From assembly GCA_029933895.1 (NCBI GenBank), contig JAOZNG010000027.1, positions 1 to 8,852 of the forward strand: a stretch of 8,852 bases of DNA, in the 5' to 3' direction. The notes under the pieces were generated by a model, which saw only the letters and a program-made list of their open reading frames with translations, searched no databases and had not been told where the DNA came from. Positions 1 to 6,811 of this stretch are shown one piece after another (position 1 is the first letter of the stretch; every line of letters starts with the position of its first letter). Source of the DNA: an archaeon (lineage in GTDB: Archaea; Altiarchaeota; Altiarchaeia; IMC4; QMZM01). The position numbers and the translations under genes are program-made.

Positions 1-1226
1 TTATAAAAATAAGCGACAGCACCCTGAGAGACGGAGCCCAGATGACCGGTGTGGTACTGACAAGAAAACACAAACTCAGAATATACGAATACCTCAATGA
101 GATAGGAATCGAGAAACTAGAGTGCTTCCTGTTCAACGACAGAGACAAGAAAGTAGCCAGGAACATGCTGGATAAGGGATACAAGCATCCTGAGGTTACC
201 GGGTGGGCTAGGGCAAACCCCAGAGACATAGACCTAGTTCTTGAAATGGACGATATAAAGGAGACGGGGATATTAATGTCCATCTCCGAAACACATATAT
301 TCGACAAGCTGGGACTGAAGAAGAGGGAGGAGGCGGCAGAGAAATACCTTAATGCATTAGAGTATGCAACAGACCATGGGTTGAGGGCTAGATGCCATAT
401 GGAAGACATCACAAGGGCGGATTTCTCCTTCGTGAAGGAGTTCACCAAAGAGATTATGGAAATAGCACCTGATTCAATAATAAGATTATGCGACACCCTG
501 GGTTTAGGGATGCCATTCCCCGGCAGCCCGCTACCCTACAGCATACCAGAGATGGTTAAGATGATGAAGGAGTTGGGTGTTAAGGAGATAGAAACCCACA
601 TGCACGACGACTTCGGGCTTGCTATAGCCAACTCTCTGGCCGGGTACTGGAACGGTGCGAACTGGTCTAATCTCACATTCCTTGGTATAGGCGAGAGAGC
701 AGGTAACGCGGAACTGGAGAAGATACTCCTCTTCCTTATATGGAGGGTGGAGGGATTCGAGAGATACAACACAGAGAAGCTGGTTGAATTCGCGGAATAC
801 ATGGAAAAGGAGGTCAGGGTCCATGTACCCAGAAACAAGGCAGTGGTAGGGAGAAACATATTCGCTCACGAGTCAGGCATCCACACAGCCGGCGTGATAA
901 AAAACCCCTTCACCTACGAGCCCTTCCCTCCGGAGCTGGTTGGGGGAGAGAGACGTCTGGTTGTCGGAGACACCTCTGGCACAGAAGTAATCAGGAACAA
1001 GGTTGAGGAAATAACAGAGACATTGATGGGGGTGAAGGTGAAGGTTGATAAGAGAGATCCGAGGATTATAAAAATACACAATGAGATACATAAGCTGTAT
1101 GATGCAGAAGGCAGGGTTTCCTCCATCTCCGATGATGAGATGAGGAAATACGTGGAGAAATACTTCATATTTGAGCCAGTAGCTGATGTGATAAAAGCAA
1201 ACGAAAACAACGGAGGAGAAGAGTAA
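1..1226 (+). CDS. HMGL-like acyltransferase, Re-citrate synthase / homocitrate synthase type (5' partial)
   Basis: This enzyme condenses acetyl-CoA with a 2-oxoacid in the cytoplasm. The reading frame is open from the left edge (first whole codon at base 3), so the true start lies upstream. The ATG at base 42 is internal, because the superfamily signature DSTLRDGAQ is encoded before it, at 15-41. Counting from that Met, the metal-binding HMHDD is at 186-190, GERAGNAE at 217-224 and FAHESGIH at 274-281. The KHSG motif usual in isopropylmalate/homocitrate synthases is replaced by GDTSG at 309-313. The stretches PEVTGWARAN, KETGIL, RCHMEDITRAD and RLCDTLGLGMPFPG resemble, from memory, the Clostridium kluyveri-type Re-citrate synthase more than LeuA or AksA. 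There is no LeuA-type C-terminal regulatory domain: the protein ends about 110 residues after HESGIH. The superfamily is certain; the substrate (oxaloacetate, 2-oxoglutarate or 2-oxoisovalerate) is inferred. Confidence 0.88.
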   Translation, partial: IKISDSTLRDGAQMTGVVLTRKHKLRIYEYLNEIGIEKLECFLFNDRDKKVARNMLDKGYKHPEVTGWARANPRDIDLVLEMDDIKETGILMSISETHIFDKLGLKKREEAAEKYLNALEYATDHGLRARCHMEDITRADFSFVKEFTKEIMEIAPDSIIRLCDTLGLGMPFPGSPLPYSIPEMVKMMKELGVKEIETHMHDDFGLAIANSLAGYWNGANWSNLTFLGIGERAGNAELEKILLFLIWRVEGFERYNTEKLVEFAEYMEKEVRVHVPRNKAVVGRNIFAHESGIHTAGVIKNPFTYEPFPPELVGGERRLVVGDTSGTEVIRNKVEEITETLMGVKVKVDKRDPRIIKIHNEIHKLYDAEGRVSSISDDEMRKYVEKYFIFEPVADVIKANENNGGEE

Positions 1227-1227
1227 T

Positions 1228-1938
1228 TCAGTGATCTATTGTGTCAAAGTGCTTGGATTCAACACCCCTGTTAGTGAACATATTAAGGTATTCCTTCACG
1301 TACCTGAGAAAAACCCGGATGTAGCCTTCCTGCCTAAACCTTCTCGCTGAGTTATAGACTACCAGGTTTTTGTCGATTATGATTCTCCCAAGTTTCGCAC
1401 GACCCAGCCTCAAGGAAAGCTCTGTGTCCTCAAGCATAGACATGCTTTCATCAAAGCCCCCAACCTCAAGAAAAGCACTCCTCCTGTAGGCGCAGTTGGG
1501 CGTACCAAGCTGGTAGAAGCCGAACAATGCCGTGAACCTGTACCATAAATCAGAGTTGATTTTGAACATAATCCTGTCCAGTAACCTGGCCTCAAGAGGT
1601 CTTAAAACACCGCCGACACCAACAACCCCGGGATCATGGAATCTAGCTGCTATCTCCCCCACCCAGTCACCTGCCACTATGGTATCTGCATCCGTGAAGG
1701 CCACCACCTCAGCATCACTCTCCCTCACACCCAGATTCCGGGCAGGGCCTGGGGCGTTGGTATGGGCCTTGATTACCTTATCCGCATACTCCCCAGCTAT
1801 ATCAACCGTTTTATCAGTGGATCCAGCATCCACCACAATAACGTTGAAATTTTTATACCTGTTTTCCTTAATTGATTTTAGGCATTTGCCTATGTCTTTT
1901 TCCTCGTTGTATGCGGGAATGATAACTGATACCTTCAT
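1228..1938 (-). CDS. family 2 glycosyltransferase
   Basis: A 236-residue GT-A fold glycosyltransferase that should transfer a sugar from a nucleotide-sugar donor to a lipid or glycan acceptor at the cytoplasmic membrane face. The N-terminus MKVSVIIPAYNEE is the classic GT2 start. The nucleotide-binding DAGSTD is at 37-42, the metal-binding DxD is Asp83-Ala-Asp85 (TDADT, 82-86), and the probable catalytic acidic pair is Glu170-Asp171 in LEDTELSLRLG. A SARRF element follows at 197-201. No membrane helix is visible, so it is soluble or peripherally attached. It converges on the upstream synthase gene with a single base between the two stop codons, and diverges from the flippase-like gene across a 49-bp promoter region. 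Co-regulation with that gene in lipid-linked sugar assembly is possible but inferred. Donor and acceptor cannot be named. Confidence 0.92.
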   Translation of the reverse strand: MKVSVIIPAYNEEKDIGKCLKSIKENRYKNFNVIVVDAGSTDKTVDIAGEYADKVIKAHTNAPGPARNLGVRESDAEVVAFTDADTIVAGDWVGEIAARFHDPGVVGVGGVLRPLEARLLDRIMFKINSDLWYRFTALFGFYQLGTPNCAYRRSAFLEVGGFDESMSMLEDTELSLRLGRAKLGRIIIDKNLVVYNSARRFRQEGYIRVFLRYVKEYLNMFTNRGVESKHFDTIDH

Positions 1939-1987
1939 CTTGAAAGTATAAAGTTATTCTATTAGGCAATATAAATATATAAAAAAA
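1939..1987. promoter_or_regulatory. divergent AT-rich promoter region
   Basis: This 49-bp gap between two divergent start codons is strongly AT-rich. On the plus strand, TATAAAG at 1947-1953 lies about 35-41 bases before the flippase-like ATG, which would give a short leader. On the minus strand, the TTTATAT-type sequence within 1969-1983 lies about 31-45 bases before the glycosyltransferase ATG. No Shine-Dalgarno sequence precedes either start, which suits short-leader archaeal transcripts. The box assignments are by eye. Confidence 0.5.
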
Positions 1988-3043
1988 ATGAAGCACAGGA
2001 CTGTGATCTTGTTTCTGGTTGGTGTGATACTTATCGTCCTGCTCCTGCATACACTGGATATCAGACAGGTTGAGGGGAAGCTGGCTGAGATTCCCAGAGA
2101 GGAGCTCCTGATTTATCTAGCTGCTTTGTGCATCATACAACTGGCTGTGATGATTCTCTCAGCCCTGAAATGGCGTGTTGTGTTAAGAAACTCAAGGGTT
2201 TCCATGAGAAACATTATCCCGGCAACCTTCGTAGGCTACCTAGTCAACAACATAACACCTGTTGGGTTAGCGGGAGGGGAGCCAATCAGGGCCTACATCC
2301 TGTACAAGACCGACAGGATCAGTATGCCCACCTCAGCATCTTCTGTCATAGTGGACCTGTTTTTGGAGATATTCCCCATCTTCCTCATGATTCTCTCCTC
2401 CGTAGGTATTGTTTTATCAAGCGGCGTGCCCTTGGAGGTGTCTGTCCTGTTGTTTCTGATGACGCTGGTTCTGGCGGTGTTGTTTGCTGCAGTGGTTAGT
2501 ATAGCATACCATAAACCCTACTCCAGCAGCCTCCTGCGGATTATAGGAAGGATAATCTCTGTAACGCCCTTCTTCAGGAGATACAGTGAACGGCTTGAGG
2601 ATGAATTCGAGGATATAACCCGTAGATTCGATGATGCGATGAAGCTGCAACTCCTGGATAACCAGATAATAATCCAGGGAGTCTTCATCTCCAGCATGGT
2701 GTGGATTCTGAGGGTGGTGAGGCTTTATGTATCTTTCCTGGCTCTGGGGGTGGGGGTTGCATTACCCACGGTAGTGGTTGTGGAGACCATGGTTTCAGCG
2801 GTTTCCTTCCTGCCGCTGCTTCCAGGAGCCCTGGGTATATGGGAGTGGACTTCTGTGGAGTTGTTTAGCATGATATCACCTTACTCTGGGATAAGCATCA
2901 GCAGGGAATATGCTGCCATGGGCACATTAATGAACAGGGTATTTTTCTACCTGATACCCTCCGTTATCGGTGTTATGGCTGTATTCTATCTCGGGCTGAA
3001 CATCTCCAGGATAACGGAAGAGGATAAGGAAGAGCCTGTTTGA
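1988..3043 (+). CDS. flippase-like integral membrane protein (LPG synthase TM / UPF0104 family)
   Basis: A 351-residue polytopic membrane protein with about seven to eight hydrophobic segments, at roughly 5-22, 40-60, 78-94, 118-145, 150-173, 228-256, 258-285 and 318-336. The family signature GLAGGEPIRAYIL starts at residue 93, and the second conserved region LPGALGIWEW is at 278-287. This matches the transmembrane domain of lysylphosphatidylglycerol synthases, which in archaea occurs alone and is commonly annotated as flippase-like. A cytoplasmic charged stretch lies at 198-220. The start is the ATG just after the AT-rich promoter; the first helix begins at once. Divergence from a GT2 gene suggests a role with lipid-linked sugars, but substrate and transport activity are inferred. 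The rpl44e start lies only 36 bases downstream, so read-through is possible. Confidence 0.88.
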   Translation: MKHRTVILFLVGVILIVLLLHTLDIRQVEGKLAEIPREELLIYLAALCIIQLAVMILSALKWRVVLRNSRVSMRNIIPATFVGYLVNNITPVGLAGGEPIRAYILYKTDRISMPTSASSVIVDLFLEIFPIFLMILSSVGIVLSSGVPLEVSVLLFLMTLVLAVLFAAVVSIAYHKPYSSSLLRIIGRIISVTPFFRRYSERLEDEFEDITRRFDDAMKLQLLDNQIIIQGVFISSMVWILRVVRLYVSFLALGVGVALPTVVVVETMVSAVSFLPLLPGALGIWEWTSVELFSMISPYSGISISREYAAMGTLMNRVFFYLIPSVIGVMAVFYLGLNISRITEEDKEEPV

Positions 3044-3050
3044 CTTTTAT
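3044..3050 (+). promoter_or_regulatory. possible TATA-like element for rpl44e
   Basis: CTTTTAT sits 30-36 bases before the rpl44e ATG at 3080. That is a spacing suitable for a leaderless or very short-leader archaeal transcript. There is no clear Shine-Dalgarno site directly upstream of that ATG. The match is weak, and the gene could instead be read from the upstream transcript. Confidence 0.25.
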
Positions 3051-3079
3051 TGGTGAAATACCAGAATATTACCTCCAGA

Positions 3080-3361
3080 ATGAAACTACCTAAGATATTG
3101 AATGCTTACTGCCCGCACTGCAGGAGACACGGGGGGCATGATGTCTCGCTCGGCAGGAAGGGGAAACAGAGCAGCATGAGGGAAGGGCAGAGAAAATTCG
3201 AGCAGGTGAAGAAGGGATACAAGGGCTCACCCAGAACACCCAAGAAGGACGTCTACAAGATAGGTAAACGGACTGTTGCAGTGCTCAAGTGCAGGAACTG
3301 TGGTAAGAAACACCAGAAGGTTTATAGGGCTAGAAGCCGGAAGAGGACCGAGATAGAATGA
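3080..3361 (+). CDS. rpl44e: 50S ribosomal protein L44e
   Basis: A 93-residue zinc-ribbon protein of the large ribosomal subunit (eL42 family), located near the E site. The first Cys pair is CPHC at 11-14 and the second is CRNC at 71-74. Between them is the basic region containing GQRKFEQVKKGYKGSPR, typical of the family. A longer frame opens at a TTG at 3050, but family members are about 92-95 residues and begin MKxPK, so the ATG at 3080 is chosen. Its stop overlaps the next start as ATGA (3358-3361), showing translational coupling to rps27e. That pairing is widely conserved in archaea. Confidence 0.95.
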   Translation: MKLPKILNAYCPHCRRHGGHDVSLGRKGKQSSMREGQRKFEQVKKGYKGSPRTPKKDVYKIGKRTVAVLKCRNCGKKHQKVYRARSRKRTEIE

Positions 3362-3537
3362 CCAGAAGCAGGTTTCTGAGGGTTAAATGCGGCGACTGCG
3401 GTAACGAACAGGTAATCTTTGACAGGGCAGCCACTGTGGTTAAATGCCTTGCCTGCGAGAAGATTCTTGCAGAGCCGAAGGGTTCTGTGGCCGACATCAA
3501 GGCCGAGATACTTGACGTCGTCGACAACAAAACATGA
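3358..3537 (+). CDS. rps27e: 30S ribosomal protein S27e
   Basis: A 59-residue zinc-binding protein of the small ribosomal subunit (eS27 family). The translation begins MTRSRFLRVKCGDCGNEQ, with zinc ligands Cys11, Cys14, Cys30 and Cys33, followed by the conserved LAEPKG and DIKAEILDVVD segments. It is full length for an archaeal S27e. The start overlaps the rpl44e stop (ATGA at 3358-3361), and its own stop overlaps the archease start (ATGA at 3534-3537), so the three genes are almost certainly one translationally coupled unit. Short genes like this are easily missed in automated calls. Confidence 0.96.
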   Translation: MTRSRFLRVKCGDCGNEQVIFDRAATVVKCLACEKILAEPKGSVADIKAEILDVVDNKT

Positions 3538-3956
3538 AAGAATTCAGGTTCCTGGAGCACACCGCCGACCTTAAATTCAGGGCCTACGGAAACAGCCTAG
3601 ATGAATGCTTTATTAATTGTGCTAGAGCATTCACCCACTCCATAGCAGACCTTGACTCCATAAAAAAAGAAAAAAGCAGGGAATTAAAGGTCAGGGGGGA
3701 TGGGCTTGAGCTGCTTTTACATGATTTCCTCTCTGAGCTGTTGTTTCTTTTCGAGACAGAGAAGCTGTTGTTCAGCGAATACAGGGTAAAAGTGAAAGAG
3801 GATGGGGGATTTATCATGGAGGCATCAGCTTGGGGGGAGGAATACAACCCAGGGAGGCATCTATTGAAGACTGAGATTAAGGCAGTAACCCTGCACGACC
3901 TCTACGTGAAAAAGACGGGTGAAAAGTGGGTTGCCCAGGTGCTATGTGATATCTAG
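3534..3956 (+). CDS. archease (RtcB tRNA ligase activator)
   Basis: A 140-residue archease. The family activates the RNA ligase RtcB by promoting its guanylylation, and so supports tRNA splicing and RNA repair. Visible hallmarks are EHTADLKFRAYG near the N-terminus with Asp12, the segment GLELLLHDFLSELLFLFE, the conserved KTEIKAVTLHDLYV, and the C-terminal CDI ending with Asp139. The two aspartates correspond to the known metal-binding pair. It is the third gene of the rpl44e-rps27e cassette, joined by an ATGA overlap. No rtcB lies in the window. Its last 15 bp overlap tail-to-tail with the mutase gene on the other strand. Confidence 0.95.
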   Translation: MKEFRFLEHTADLKFRAYGNSLDECFINCARAFTHSIADLDSIKKEKSRELKVRGDGLELLLHDFLSELLFLFETEKLLFSEYRVKVKEDGGFIMEASAWGEEYNPGRHLLKTEIKAVTLHDLYVKKTGEKWVAQVLCDI

Positions 3957-5231
3957 CAACTCCCTGCCTTCTTTAACAATCTCCTTTAGTTTCTTTTTGG
4001 TGGTTGCTTCCGCTGTAATCCGGATAAACGGTTCCGTTCCCGAAGGCCTTATAAGAAACCATCCCTCCTCCGAGGAAAGCCGCACTCCATCGATGATGTT
4101 CAGCTCATAATCCAGTCTCCTGGCTTTCTTCAGAACAGACGCCATAATCCCCGTCTTCTCTGTTTCCTCGCACGGAATCTTCACCCTCAGGGCAGGGTAT
4201 TCATTCACCTCATCCAGTATCTCATAGAAACGGTTCTCTGAAACCATCTTGGCTGTTACAGCAGCAGTCAACACCCCGTCAGGGAACAAGTGCACCTCCG
4301 GGAATATGAAGGAGCCTGAGGGTTCACCTCCAAAGTCTGCGTTCTCTCTCTCGACTGCGTTAGCCACTGAAACATCACCTACCGGTGTCCTGATAACCTC
4401 CCCGCAGACCTCCTCAACCCTCATGGAAGCATCCACGGTGGTAACAACCCTGTTTCTCCCGTAAGCCAGCACGGAGAGAAAGGAATCCCAGTCAACCATC
4501 CTGCCTTCGGAGTCTATCGCTGCTGTCCTGTCAGCGTCTCCGTCATGTGCTACCGCAACATCAACATAGGATTCTTTTACCAGCCTGCAGGTTTCTTTCA
4601 GATTCTCTTCTGTCGGCTCAAGCCCGTGGCGGAAAACCCCGTTGGTTTCAGTATTTAAGGCCTTCACCTCGCAACCCATCTCCTTAAGAAGGGAGGGCGT
4701 GATAACGGAACCAGCTCCGTTAGCGCAGTCAACCATCACCCTCACTTCATTACTCACTGAACCCACCTTCCTGAGTATCCTGTTCATGTGCTTCCGCAGG
4801 TAATCCACAACCTCGGCTTTGGTTTCCGATATCTTCACCCGCCTGAATTCCCTGGAACGGAATGCTTCCTCAACATACCTCTCCTGGTCAGGGGAATAAG
4901 CCCTTCCCCTGTCCCAGAACTTGAAGCCGTTATATTCCGGTGGATTATGGGATGCCGTTACCACCACAGAGGTGCCGTATTCCTCTGAGGCCATAGCCAC
5001 CGTTGGAGTGGGCGCCAGCCCTAAATCCACCACCTTCTTCCCTGTGGCGTTCAGGCCCACACTGAGCTGATCCTTCAGTCGAGGAGAGCTTTCCCTAGAG
5101 TCCATGCCTACCGCAATAACCTCATCCTTGGAGCAGGTTCCCAGGGCCATGGCAAGATCTGTCACAAACTCCCCGTTGATGTCTTTCACCTTCCTTCTTA
5201 CCCCGGAGGTGCCGAAGAGTCTATCAGCCAT
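3942..5231 (-). CDS. glmM: phosphoglucosamine mutase / phosphomannomutase family protein (GlmM-like)
   Basis: A complete 429-residue alpha-D-phosphohexomutase, cytoplasmic. It most likely interconverts glucosamine-6-phosphate and glucosamine-1-phosphate for UDP-GlcNAc synthesis. All four active-site loops are visible: TASHNPPEYNG with phosphoserine Ser94, the metal loop DGDADR at 230-235, the sugar-binding GGEPSG at 301-306, and the phosphate-binding RPSGTEP at 395-401. The N-terminal RLFGTSGVR is also typical. Archaeal paralogues acting on mannose- or glucose-phosphate share these motifs, so the glucosamine specificity is a best guess; GGEP and the 429-residue length favour the archaeal GlmM group. 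The ATG at 5231 follows AATAAAA with no Shine-Dalgarno. Upstream is an unusual hairpin-rich leader. The stop overlaps the archease gene by 15 bp. Confidence 0.92.
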   Translation of the reverse strand: MADRLFGTSGVRRKVKDINGEFVTDLAMALGTCSKDEVIAVGMDSRESSPRLKDQLSVGLNATGKKVVDLGLAPTPTVAMASEEYGTSVVVTASHNPPEYNGFKFWDRGRAYSPDQERYVEEAFRSREFRRVKISETKAEVVDYLRKHMNRILRKVGSVSNEVRVMVDCANGAGSVITPSLLKEMGCEVKALNTETNGVFRHGLEPTEENLKETCRLVKESYVDVAVAHDGDADRTAAIDSEGRMVDWDSFLSVLAYGRNRVVTTVDASMRVEEVCGEVIRTPVGDVSVANAVERENADFGGEPSGSFIFPEVHLFPDGVLTAAVTAKMVSENRFYEILDEVNEYPALRVKIPCEETEKTGIMASVLKKARRLDYELNIIDGVRLSSEEGWFLIRPSGTEPFIRITAEATTKKKLKEIVKEGRELLDIT

Positions 5232-5258
5232 TTTTATTACGAAGTCGGGGGGGGATAC

Positions 5259-5325
5259 GACAAACCCGGAGAGGGTTTGTCTACAGCGAGCAGAACTCGC
5301 TTGTACTGCGTCTTTAAAGACGCAG
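5259..5325 (-). promoter_or_regulatory. three tandem hairpins in the predicted leader of the GlmM-like gene
   Basis: In transcript order the minus strand folds as three adjacent stem-loops. The first is a perfect 20-nt palindrome at 5306-5325 (CTGCGTCT stem, TTAA loop). The second, at 5282-5305, has GCGAG/CTCGC at 5286-5290/5296-5300 extended by TACA/TGTA with one bulged base at 5301. The third is a perfect 9-bp stem at 5259-5267/5273-5281 (GACAAACCC with GGGTTTGTC) around a 5-nt loop. Essentially no bases are left between the hairpins. A run of eight C (plus-strand G at 5247-5254) and the start codon follow. No known riboswitch class is recognised. A structured 5' UTR, an independent small RNA or a repeat element are all possible. 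Confidence 0.55.
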
Positions 5326-5345
5326 ATGAATGCCCATCACATCAA

Positions 5346-5352
5346 CTTTATA
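5346..5352 (-). promoter_or_regulatory. possible TATA box for the GlmM-like gene
   Basis: Read on the minus strand, TATAAAG is centred near 5349. With the usual archaeal spacing of about 25 bases, transcription would begin near 5323-5325, exactly at the 5' edge of the first hairpin, giving a leader of about 90 nt. Neither site nor start has been tested. Confidence 0.4.
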
Positions 5353-5362
5353 GGTTACATAC

Positions 5363-5381
5363 CTCACCCTTCAGGGTGGAG
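5363..5381 (-). terminator. hairpin at the stop codon of the AI-2E family gene
   Basis: CACCC at 5365-5369 pairs with GGGTG at 5374-5378 across a 4-base loop, straddling the TGA stop at 5371-5373. An alternative pairing adds CTC/GAG outside it. No T-run follows on the minus strand, so a role in termination or 3'-end protection is only a possibility. Confidence 0.2.
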
Positions 5382-6480
5382 CTCTTTGATTCTCTGGAAT
5401 AATAATCCTTGCGAAGTTTATTATAAGAATCAACACGATAGGCCCCAGAAACAATCCCATAAACCCGAACACGGCAGGACCGAATATGTATGCCAGCATC
5501 AGGGACCCCTTATGCATGTCTTTACCGCTTACCAGAGGCCTTAAGAGCAGGTCTGGGGTGAAGTCCACGAAGACGTTGACCGTGAAAAGAAAAACCAGGA
5601 GATAGGGCCATTCATATAAAAGGAGGTTGTTGAGGTAGGCCTCAGCTCCCAGATAAGCGAATAATGGAATCCATATGCTCTTTATGCCCACAGCAGGCAC
5701 GAGGGTTCCCAGACCACAGAGTATCCCGAAGAGGAGGGGGTAGGGTATCTTCAGCCATGGATTCGCTATCGTATTCAGGAGATGGAATAGTATCACCCCG
5801 ATCAGGGATGTGACCAGTATGGTTAAAATGTTCCCGAAGAATATCTTCTGGAGGGATGAGTCAACGGATTCAATGAATCGGGTGAATGTCTCACCTCCAT
5901 CTGGGATAAGTGTTTCTGTGAGAAACCTCTTTATCTCGTGTCCATGTTTGAGGAAATAGAACGCTAGAGCGAATGTCAGGAAGAGCTTGAATAGTATGCT
6001 GGCTATCTGGAGCAGAGACAGTATCAGGTTATCGTAGACTGCCATGCCATTTCCCCCCATAAAAACCAGGGAGTCTATGTCTTCCAGGTTAAGGTAGATT
6101 CCCTCCAGCTCCCTGAATGCATCATTCATGTATTCATTCAGGATAAACGCGTTAGCGGAGAGAAGCTGGTTTAGCTCGTGGGATGCTATGCTGAAGGAGT
6201 ATAAAGCCGTTAATATAACAGGAAGTACTAATACAATAAGCGACACAGTAATAGCTAGATCTTTGGATTTAATCCGGTTATCTAGCCTGTTTTTTATGGG
6301 TTTCGTTATATAGTACAGGAAGACTGCATAGACTAAGACATCAGCGAAGCGGAGCATTACTGATGCGGTAACGATAAACAGGAGCAGACCATAGAGGTAG
6401 ATATATAACCTACTGTCTCCCTTGAATAAATCCATGATAGTTATAGTATTAACCAAAAGAAACATTAAATCCTTTGGCAT
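5371..6480 (-). CDS. AI-2E family transporter-like membrane protein (UPF0118)
   Basis: A 369-residue polytopic membrane protein of the AI-2E transporter / UPF0118 superfamily. Members include exporters and cation antiporters, and substrates are unknown for most archaeal ones. Hydrophobic segments lie at about 26-57, 76-98, 150-176, 213-235, 247-270, 290-306 and 325-358. The soluble stretch at 99-148 is the usual family insertion. Recognisable motifs are LVPAVG at 260-265 and GPAVFGFMGLFLGPIVL at 334-350. The start is uncertain: the ATG at 6480 is used here, but Met6 (6465) and Met16 (6435) are also possible, since no Shine-Dalgarno decides. A TTTTAT element and a CCGGC/GCCGG hairpin (6493-6497/6506-6510) lie just upstream. 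The quorum-signal name should not be taken as function. Confidence 0.88.
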   Translation of the reverse strand: MPKDLMFLLVNTITIMDLFKGDSRLYIYLYGLLLFIVTASVMLRFADVLVYAVFLYYITKPIKNRLDNRIKSKDLAITVSLIVLVLPVILTALYSFSIASHELNQLLSANAFILNEYMNDAFRELEGIYLNLEDIDSLVFMGGNGMAVYDNLILSLLQIASILFKLFLTFALAFYFLKHGHEIKRFLTETLIPDGGETFTRFIESVDSSLQKIFFGNILTILVTSLIGVILFHLLNTIANPWLKIPYPLLFGILCGLGTLVPAVGIKSIWIPLFAYLGAEAYLNNLLLYEWPYLLVFLFTVNVFVDFTPDLLLRPLVSGKDMHKGSLMLAYIFGPAVFGFMGLFLGPIVLILIINFARIIIPENQRAPP

Positions 6481-6811
6481 ATCTAAGCATTACCGGCATA
6501 AAACAGCCGGGATGTATTCAGCAACAGGACACCAATACGTCCTCAGCCAGCATCTCCCGTCATCTGCATCAACCACCGATGCTAAACTCGTCTGATATAT
6601 TATCTGGCCTGGGTAAAGAGGCTCCATATCCACATACAAAAATATTTGCTGTGAAATCTGCAGCTAATCTCACTTACATTGACTGTACATTTCCTCAAAG
6701 CTTCAAAGTGATCGCCAATCATTGTTTCCTTATCAGTGAAGAGAGATATTTTGAGCTGATAATCTGACGAAAACTATTGGTTCATTAGCAGCACCCTTGA
6801 ATTTTAACGTC
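6481..6811. other. 331-bp gap with no convincing intact gene
   Basis: The gap lies upstream of the AI-2E family gene and downstream of the large surface-protein gene. It holds a 5-bp-stem hairpin (6493-6510) and a TTTTAT element near 6498-6504 on the minus strand, which may belong to the promoter of the AI-2E family gene. A plus-strand frame of 97 codons (6474-6767) spans most of it, but has no ribosome site, starts inside the neighbouring gene and matches no family I know. No RNA gene, CRISPR repeat or insertion sequence is visible. Confidence 0.6.
6490..6773 (-). pseudogene. possible decayed gene fragment, frameshifted
   Basis: Three consecutive minus-strand open stretches in different frames read like pieces of one protein. 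The first contains KISLFTDKETMIGDHFEAL, the second contains ADFTANIFVCGYGASLPRP, and the third contains DADDGRCWLRTYWCPVAEY and ends at a TAA at 6490-6492, ten bases before the AI-2E family ATG. Two frameshifts would be needed, near 6670 and near 6580. Open stretches of 30-35 codons are common by chance and no family is recognised, so this is tentative. An alternative is ordinary intergenic sequence. Confidence 0.2.

Noticed and set aside
1..10. TATAAAAA at the left edge as a promoter TATA box
   Set aside because: The bases are in frame with and directly before the DSTLRDG signature of the first gene, so they are coding or lie at its very start.
42..44. ATG at 42 as the start of the first gene
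   Set aside because: It would remove the DSTLRDGAQ catalytic motif encoded just upstream in the same frame.
3050..3079. TTG-initiated longer form of L44e
   Set aside because: The extra ten residues are not family-like, and the MKLPK start at 3080 gives the normal length.
5259..5325. tRNA cloverleaf
   Set aside because: There are three stems, but no 7-base anticodon loop, no TTC-type T loop, no acceptor stem and no CCA.
5259..5325. CRISPR array
   Set aside because: The three hairpins have different sequences; there is no repeated unit and no spacers.
6474..6767. 97-codon plus-strand frame across the gap
   Set aside because: Composition rich in Ser, Thr, Gln and Pro, no recognisable domain, no ribosome site, and a start inside the AI-2E family gene make chance the best explanation.
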